From the NCBI GenBank assembly GCA_026826555.1, contig JAKSZT010053881.1, forward strand, positions 9,857,485-9,921,484: DNA of 64,000 nt, read 5' to 3'. This document shows positions 57,905 through 64,000 of this stretch, in pieces (the stretch's first letter is position 1; each line of letters opens with the position of its first letter). A program made the position numbers and the translations under genes. The DNA comes from Tolypeutes matacus. Its lineage: Eukaryota; Chordata; Mammalia; Cingulata; Chlamyphoridae. The notes under the pieces are model-generated. The model was not told the DNA's origin, searched no databases, and saw only the letters and a program-made list of their open reading frames with translations.

Positions 57905-59313
57905 TGTATTAGTCAGTGTTCTCTAGGGAAACAGAGCCAACAGGAGATATCTGTACATAGTATGAGATTGGGGAGCAAGTATAGTTCAGTGGTTTGAATG
58001 CTTGCTTCCCATGTATGAGATCGCGGATTCAATCCCCAGTATCTCCTAAAATTAATAAAATAAAATAAATATACACCGATTGTTCATAGCAGTGTTACTC
58101 ATGATAGCCAAAAGCTGGAAACAACCCAGGTGTCTATCAACTGATGAATGGATAAACAAATTGTGAAGTATACACACAATGGAATACTATGCAGCGGTAA
58201 GAAGAAATGAAGTCGTGAAACATAAGACAACATGGATGAAACTGGAGGACATTATGTTGAAGCAAGCCAGACAAAAAAGGACAAATAACTGTGTGCTTGC
58301 CCAATTATGAACTAAATATATTATGTGAAATATGAATATGGGTAGAATTGCATCTATAAGACCATTCTTCTTTGAAGCTGAACAAATGTAAGTTAATAGT
58401 ACAAAATATTAATATCAGACAAAAAAAAAACCATTATACTAAGTGAAGGAGGCTAGACACAGAGTACTACATATTGTATGATTCCATTTATATAAAATGT
58501 AAATATGAATCAATTTATAAAGATGAAAGGAAATTAATGGTTATATAGGTCTGAGGAAGGAATGCTAAGGTATGTGGAGTCTTTCTGGAGTAATGAAATT
58601 GTTCTAAAATTATGGAGATGATGACTGTACAACATTGTGATTATACTAAAAGCCATTAATTATACACTTTGGGTAGAATAGCCAGAAACAGCACCTATGT
58701 ACATTGGGGGAATCATAGAGAGATTGAGAGGTGAGGAATTTTCTTGTTTGTCTGTTTTTTTGTTTATTATTAGTATTATTGAAATAATGAAAATGCTTTA
58801 ATAATGATTGAAGTGATGAACGCACAACCATGTGATTATAGCAAATACCACTGACTGTACACTTTGGATGAACTGTGTGTTTATTAGTATGTATCAATAA
58901 AATTGATTTGTTAAAAAAATAAATACTATGAGATTTTATAAAAATTGCCTCACATGACCATGGGAATGCACAAGTCCAAATTTCACAGGGCAGGCTGCAA
59001 ACCAGGAGCTCCGATGAAGGCCTTTGATGAGTTTCCAGGAGATGCTAGCTGTCTGATGTAGAGATGGGAATTCTCTCTGAATGCTGAAAGCATTTCCCCT
59101 TTTAAGACCTTCAACTGATTGTATGAGACGTCACTCATTGCTGACGGCAGTCTCCTTAGTTAATTGTAGATGTAAACAGCCATCTGTGCCATGAACTCAC
59201 TGATGATTAAAGTCCATGAAATGTCCTTGTATTACTATTAGCCCAATGCATGCTTGACCAAACATCTGGGCACCATTACCTGGCTGAGTTGACACATTAA
59301 CCTAACCATCACA
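57905..59313 (-). mobile_element. Solo ERVL-type LTR, minus strand, with 5-bp TSD
   Basis: Begins TGTATTAGTC and ends ATCACA on the plus strand, i.e. TGTGAT...TAATACA reversed. It is flanked by gataa on both sides (57900-57904 and 59314-59318). Reversed, it opens 'tgtgatggttaggttaatg' and 'gtgtcaactcagccagg'. LTR sequence is 57905-57969 and 58927-59313, about 450 bp in total; the middle is a SINE-L1 chimera. No internal retroviral genes are present, as expected after LTR-LTR recombination. It inserted into L1-G and is thus younger. Confidence 0.8.
57970..58926 (+). mobile_element. Chimeric retroinsertion: tRNA-Ala-like SINE + L1 3' end
   Basis: A tRNA-like head (57970-58050) reads 'gggagcaagtatagttcag' and 'ggattcaatccccag', resembling tRNA-Ala with pol III A and B boxes. 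An A-rich stretch follows, then without a break L1 3' terminal sequence from the last part of ORF2 ('ccaaaagctggaaacaaccc') to the 3' end ('caataaaattgatttg' and A-rich tail). The whole block has one target duplication, tatgagatt (57961-57969 and 58927-58935); one mismatched base further left may extend it. A single chimeric cDNA insertion explains this best. Confidence 0.7.
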
Positions 59314-59726
59314 GATAACTACATTGATAAGTAAAAATCCCAGTATTATTTTATCCTCTACTTTTTGTTTCATATAAGATTTAGAATACAGTTGAATAAA
59401 TAATAATCATTTTTCTATGTTATAGGCATGCAAAATATAAAGAGATAATGTTTGACAAAAACAATATAAAGAGAAAGACAACAGAGAGGTATCAGAGCAG
59501 AGACTATATATTACTGAAGTTAAGTTGATATCATTCCAAGTTAGTAGGTTATAGAATTAGTTTGCTTAATTCAAACCCATGGTAACCATAAAGTATATAA
59601 AGTATATGTAGAAACAAATGAGAAAAGGATCAGTTATATCACAAAATATCAACTATACACAAAAGAATGCTGCAATGAAGGAAAAGAGGGACAAAAAAGA
59701 TGACACAGAAGAAACAAAAGGACAAA

Positions 59727-60306
59727 ATGGCTGAAGTCCTGCCTTATCAATAATTACATTAGATGTAAATGGATTAAATGCCCCAAAATACATAACAAAA
59801 CTGAAGAGAGAAATAGACACCACTACAATAATAATTGTAGACTTCAACACACCACTTTCATCAATAGATAGAACATCTAAACAGAAGATCAATAGGGAAA
59901 TAGAGAACTTGACCACAATGAATGAAGTTAGAAATCAATAACAGAAAGAAAACTGGAAAATCCACAAATATGTGGAAATTAAATAACACACTCTTAAACA
60001 ACCAATGGGTCAAAGAAGACATCACAAGAAAAATTAGGAAGTATCTTGAGATGAATGAAAACAAAACACAACATACCAAAACTTACCAAAACAGCAAAGG
60101 CAGTGCTCAGGGTAAATTTATAGCTATGAATGCCTATAATAAAAAAAGAAAAATGAACCCAAAACATTAACCTGATGCCACATCTGTAGGAACTAGAAAG
60201 AGAAGAGCAACTTAAACCTAAGGTAAGTAGGAAGGAAGAAGCAATAAAGATAAGAGTGGAGATGAAAGAAATAGAAAATGGAAAAATAATCAAAAGAATC
60301 AATAAT
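59727..60306 (+). pseudogene. L1-G ORF2 start, internally deleted
   Basis: The ATG at 59727 begins 'MAEVLPYQ' and then, after a shift, 'LDVNGLNAP', the endonuclease opening. After 59783 the sequence jumps to 'KYITKLKREIDTTTIIIVDF', so roughly 100 codons of the endonuclease are deleted. The remnant ends with L1-G at 60306. Confidence 0.7.
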
Positions 60307-60329
60307 GGGGGGGGGGGCGTCCAACCTGA

Positions 60330-60903
60330 ACTAGCTTTTCTTTGGTATATTATCAATTACCCAAAACTTAGTGGCTTAAAACAACAAAAATTTATTAGCT
60401 CACAATTTCTATGAGTCTGGAATCTGGGCACAGTTTAGCTAGCAGCCTCTCGATCAGGTTCTCTAATGAGGTGGCAACTCATTAAACTCTGTGCAATCTC
60501 ATCTGAAGACCCATCTGGAGGAAAAATTCCCTTCCAGGCCCACCCACATGAAAAGGATTCATTTTCTCACAGGCTGTTGAACCAAGGGCCTCAGTTCCTC
60601 AGTGACTGTTGTGTGGAGAACTGCCCCAATCCCTTGCTACATGGGCAATTCCTTGCCACATGGACCTCTCCATAGTCCACCTCATAGCATGACATGTGGC
60701 TTCCCTCAGAGCAAGCATGTAAGAGAGGGTACCCAAAGTAGAAGCCACAGTCTCTCGTAACCTAATCTCGGAAGTGACATTCCATCACTTATGCTGTCTT
60801 CTGTAGTTAGAAGTTGGTCACCAAGTACAAGAGAGGATTATATAGGGCATGAATACTATGAGATAGGGATCACTGGTAGCTATCTTAAAGGCTATCTACC
60901 ACA
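60330..60903 (-). repeat. MLT1-like MaLR LTR, minus strand
   Basis: Plus reading contains 'cccaaaacttagtggcttaa', 'aaatttattagctcacaatt', 'gggcctcagttcctcag', 'ccttgccacatggacctctc', 'gtaacctaatctcggaagtg' and ends 'ggctatctaccaca'. The reverse complement therefore starts TGTGGTAG and has AATAAA-like sequence at its end, as in MLT1. The plus-left end is worn. Confidence 0.75.
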
Positions 60904-62030
60904 GGTGGCAGAATTGCTGCAGTAGTTCCTAGCTTTATATATGACACACTGTCCTGGCAATAGTCCTGCACTTCACACTTACTGGGGACTCCCTGACCAG
61001 GAATGTTATGGAGCAACCCAGTCATTCTGGCAAGAAATGGGGGAGAAAGATGGGAATTTCCCTATTGACCTACATGTGGATTTGGAGGTGGGTCTATCCC
61101 ACCCAAACCATTGTTGCTATATAATGGGGAAGAAATTGAATGCATATTAGGAAGATAAACACAGTGTCCACTGCATCTGGTAAAATATTTTAGGTGTTAT
61201 GTTCAAATTATCTTTTCTTGCTTCACAGATACAATCCATGAAGACAGAATGGAGGATGAACTGCTATTGTTCACTATTTATGGAATTCTGGCTATGATGA
61301 TCTGATCTAGTGATGACTGATAACCATCTTTATTCCAAGAAAAACCTTTACATCCTTAGGTTTCTACCTTCCAGCCCCTCTGTCCCTAAATGCAGAGGAT
61401 GATTTCCCCAGAAGAGGAGAACCACTATTCCAACAAAGATAACCAAATTCTTGAATCCCTAGCTACAAGACATAGTATTTTTTTTTTTTTTTTTTTTTGG
61501 AGATAAAAATTGAAATTTTAAATTGAAACTTGAATGAACATTCAAGAAAATATAATGCTCTCATTTTTCTGAATGATTCCAGTCATCATAGTTAACCAAA
61601 AATTTGAGAAGATCTCCATTTTGGCCTCACAGTCTATGCTCTAGATTCTAAAGGACTAGAAGCAATTAGGTTAATAATGCAATCTAAGATGAAGTCCTTT
61701 GGAAGTGTAGTCATTATTCTTTTAAAGATGCTGACTGTGCTGTAAAATAGTCCAGAGCCTAATGGTTATCCTCACATATCCAAAGCAGGAGTATTGCAGA
61801 CCTTTCTAGACTCGGTGAATCAAAAAAAGGGGCGAGGGGCGGCACTTAGGGAGGGGATCTATAGTTTTCAAAATGTGCATCAAAGCAGGCCTCTGAGCAG
61901 TTGAGAGGGGCTTCAGACAATTTGGGGAGCTTTACTGGAACCAAGAAACGAGTAAATCAGACCTACTCTCTTGGACACTGGAGGAAATGACAACCCCTAT
62001 GGCCCAACCATGGAAAGCGGCCAGAAAGCA
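60904..62030. other. Intergenic DNA, no gene
   Basis: No recognised gene or repeat. A 20-nt T-run at 61479-61499 might be the reversed tail of an unrecognised old element. The 69-codon frame at 60941 has no known domain. Confidence 0.4.
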
Positions 62031-62190
62031 GCCTGCAGCAGTGGAAGAGCCCAGTGGTCAAGGAAATAGGGATATGGATTCTCTCCTAGGCTCTGCCACA
62101 AGTTAGCTGTGTGGCCAACTCACCTAAACTTTCAGAACTTCAGTTCTGGACTCTGTAAAATAAGCCATTAGGGTCAGACAATCTCTATGG
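62031..62190 (+). repeat. MIR SINE
   Basis: 'agcccagtggtcaaggaaat' style head, 'ggctctgccacaagttagc', 'tgtgtggccaactcacctaa' and 'ctctgtaaaataagccatt': the standard MIR order in plus orientation. Confidence 0.7.
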
Positions 62191-62316
62191 GAAAGAGCTG
62201 CAAAAACTAAAACTCCACAAAGACAAAAGTTGCTATTGTTGCCTTGGGGCCCTTAGATATGATCTGACTGGATGAGGTTCTTTCTCACTAAGACAAAAAA
62301 TCATAGTGTACTACAA

Positions 62317-62430
62317 CTAATCAGTGAGTCCAACAAGGTTATAAGATACAAGGATCAATAATCAAGAATATATTTTTGTACAACAACTATAAAAACTCCA
62401 AAAATAAATTAAGAAAACAATTTTCTCCTT
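62317..62430 (+). repeat. Short L1 ORF2 fragment
   Basis: 'aatcagtgagtccaacaagg', 'ataagatacaaggatcaata' and 'aaattaagaaaacaatttt' follow the L1 ORF2 region after the RT active site (compare 43255-43365). Very diverged. Confidence 0.5.
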
Positions 62431-62720
62431 TAGATGACCATTCTCTCCCTAACTTTTCCTAGGGTACATACTTTTTCTTGGTACATACTAAGCTCAAGCT
62501 AACCTAAGCTGACTCTCAAAGGTATTGTGAGATCCTTCTAAACATCTGTAGTACCAGTTGCTAAGCTCTCAACCATGGCAAGATTTGGACAGCTAGTTGC
62601 CAAGACTTTGGATATCTGGCCAAGTCTATGGTTCTGCCTCAGAGCTGCCCTGTGTCCTCTCCAGAACACCACTTCCCAATCCCCATGTCATTCTTCATTA
62701 CTGATGTAAAGTGTCATCTT

Positions 62721-63150
62721 TTTTTATTTACTTTATCCATTTTAACGGCCCCCTCCACCACCACCACCACCCCCAGCCCCACCCCCATTTGCTGTTTTGT
62801 GTCCATTCACTGGGCAATTCTCTGTGTCTGTTTCCTGCCCTCTTTTCTCATCCTTCTCCTCCTGTCTTCACCGGAATTCGATCCTGGAGACCTCCGATGT
62901 GAGAGAGAGGCGTTCTGCCACCTGCGCCACCTCAGTTCCTGGTTGTTGTTTTTTTCAGCGTGTCTTGTCTTGGCTCTCCCGTGTCCTCTCCTGTTATCTT
63001 GCTGCATGACTCGGCGGGGCCTGGTGGCATGTGCGCCTTCTGTATTTTTTTTTTTTTTTTTTTTCATTTTTCCAGTAGGTCCCAGGGATCGAACCCAGGT
63101 CCCTCCTATGGCAGACGGACGCCCAACCATTTGAGCCACATCCGCCCCCC
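62721..63150 (-). mobile_element. Dimeric DAS-type SINE (S14) with TSD
   Basis: Duplications aagtgtcatctt (62709-62720) and aagtgtcacctt (63151-63162), one mismatch. Reversed it starts 'ggcggatgtggctcaaatgg', B box 'gggttcgatccctgg', linker with 'catgccaccaggccccgcc', right unit 'gaggtggcgcaggtggcag' and a tail with a CCA-repeat region in plus reading (62756-62790). The 168-codon frame across it is an artefact. Same subtype as S10. Confidence 0.9.
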
Positions 63151-63162
63151 AAGTGTCACCTT

Positions 63163-64000
63163 CAATAAAGCATAACCCCAGGTGTTCTTGTGAACTCCAA
63201 GTTCCAAAAGAATGAGGAAGAAATGTTTTGCAAAAACCCTGTTGCTCTTTGAGGGAAGACTTGAATTCTAAATATTTTCTACTATAAAAAGCAAACAGTG
63301 TGATTCGGTTTCACTTTCTATTTAAATACTCTGGAACTAGTACTAGGCTGTCATATTCAGGGAATGGTGGCATTTTAAATATATATATATATTGCCCTTT
63401 GAATATTTCCATTCCCATGAGATTATTTCAAACGTTTAAAAACCTCACTTAATATACTTACTGGGATCTCTTTAAGGTATTATTAGTATCTTCTGCTTAT
63501 AATCAGGTCCAAAACCCAGTTGGTCTTCCTACTCTTTAGGGTACCAGGTTTACTAACGATTTACCTAGACCCAAGAAAAATGATACTGTTCTGAAATTTG
63601 AAACTCTTTAGTAGCCTTACACTAGAAGCCCTAATAGAAAAAGAAGAGCAATGATGTCTAGAAGCCAACCTCTGCCTGGCTGAGGGTGAGTGGGGAGAAA
63701 TGATGACTTTCACCTGAAATGTGCCTAAAGGGGCCTGAGTCTGGGGTTAGGAGTGGCTCCTGGGGCCTCTGTTGTCTGGGCTGGGAGGCACACTCAGTGT
63801 GTGCAGTGCACATTCTCACGTCAAAGCCCTACTCAGGAATCCTGACTCCCTCTCCTCTCCTGTGCACAGCATAAACTGGAGGCTAAGAACCTCGAGGCAG
63901 TGCTTCCTTAGGGGCTGCTCTATATAATTCCTGACAAAGAAATGTTCTTGTGAAATGTTTTGTTTCCCAATAAAGATAATTTTCTTTGGAAATTCACATG
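63163..64000. other. Intergenic DNA to window end
   Basis: No recognised repeat. 63660-63900 is GC-richer than its surroundings, and an AATAAA lies at 63970-63975, so a 3' terminal exon running off the window is imaginable. I see no splice or coding evidence for it. A short (TA)n is at 63378-63390. Confidence 0.35.

Larger units (their letters stand above)
57146..60306 (+). mobile_element. L1-G, LINE-1 fragment, split by a solo LTR
   Basis: L1 sequence at 57146-57904 (ORF1) and 59319-60306 (inter-ORF and ORF2 start). It begins about 10 bp before an ORF1 start codon, directly after the GAPDH tail, and stops in early ORF2 at a G-run (60307-60317). It is therefore truncated at both ends. The interruption at 57905-59313 has clean 5-bp duplications, so the two halves were contiguous. 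Confidence 0.8.

Noticed and set aside
57970..58050. Possible tRNA-Ala gene
   Set aside because: The head has A- and B-box-like words but has an extra insertion after the first bases, lacks a clean cloverleaf, and is followed by a SINE tail and L1; it is a SINE head.
57905..59313. Complete endogenous retrovirus
   Set aside because: Only a single LTR is present; the 1 kb between its halves is a SINE-L1 insertion, not gag, pol or env.
62628..63134. 168-codon open frame
   Set aside because: Lies across a minus-strand dimeric SINE (S14) whose T-, C- and GT-rich sequence is open by chance; no protein domain.
63660..64000. Terminal exon with AATAAA at 63970
   Set aside because: GC-rich patch and a polyadenylation signal alone are not enough; no splice site pattern or coding frame can be supported.

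Overview
This window looks like about 64 kb of intergenic, repeat-dominated DNA from a placental mammal, most likely an armadillo (Xenarthra, Dasypus-like). The key diagnostic is a set of tRNA-headed SINEs of the armadillo DAS-SINE type. They come in monomeric and dimeric forms and lie in both orientations. Old eutherian repeats (MIR, L2, MER5A, MaLR-like LTRs) and many L1 LINEs are also present. I find no intact protein-coding gene. Long open frames are L1 remnants, processed pseudogenes, or reading-frame shadows of AT-rich antisense L1 and of SINEs.

Layout. 1-14.9 kb: quiet AT-rich DNA with old MIR, L2, MER5A and LTR-like pieces, and one DAS-SINE. 14.9-29.5 kb: minus-strand full-length L1-A, split by an LTR-like repeat, which is itself split by a second full-length minus-strand L1-B carrying several SINEs. 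29.5-32.7 kb: LTR-like repeats and the 5' part of a third minus-strand L1 (L1-C), with a SINE. 32.7-36.7 kb: quiet DNA. 36.7-56.0 kb: plus-strand L1-D1, interrupted by a SINE, a CYB5A-L1 chimeric retrocopy (which holds 5'-truncated L1-D2), an unexplained ~0.7 kb block, another SINE, and plus-strand L1-E with three SINEs of its own. 56.8-57.1 kb: truncated GAPDH processed pseudogene. 57.1-60.3 kb: plus-strand L1-G, split by a minus-strand solo LTR with 5-bp target duplications, which is split by a SINE-L1 chimera. 60.3-64 kb: an MLT1-like LTR, quiet DNA, a MIR, a small L1 fragment and a dimeric DAS-SINE.

The most interesting theme is chimeric retrotransposition. Three composite insertions are each bracketed by one pair of target-site duplications. 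They are (1) a candidate H/ACA box snoRNA joined to a DAS-SINE (24833-25530, minus), (2) the 5' part of a cytochrome b5 mRNA joined to an L1 3' end (41816-42573, plus), and (3) a tRNA-Ala-like SINE joined to an L1 3' end (57970-58926, plus). A GAPDH retrocopy whose tail abuts an L1 ORF1 start may be a fourth. This is the arrangement expected when L1 reverse transcriptase switches template during insertion. Target duplications were read by eye, and repeat family names come from remembered consensus features; neither was checked with software.
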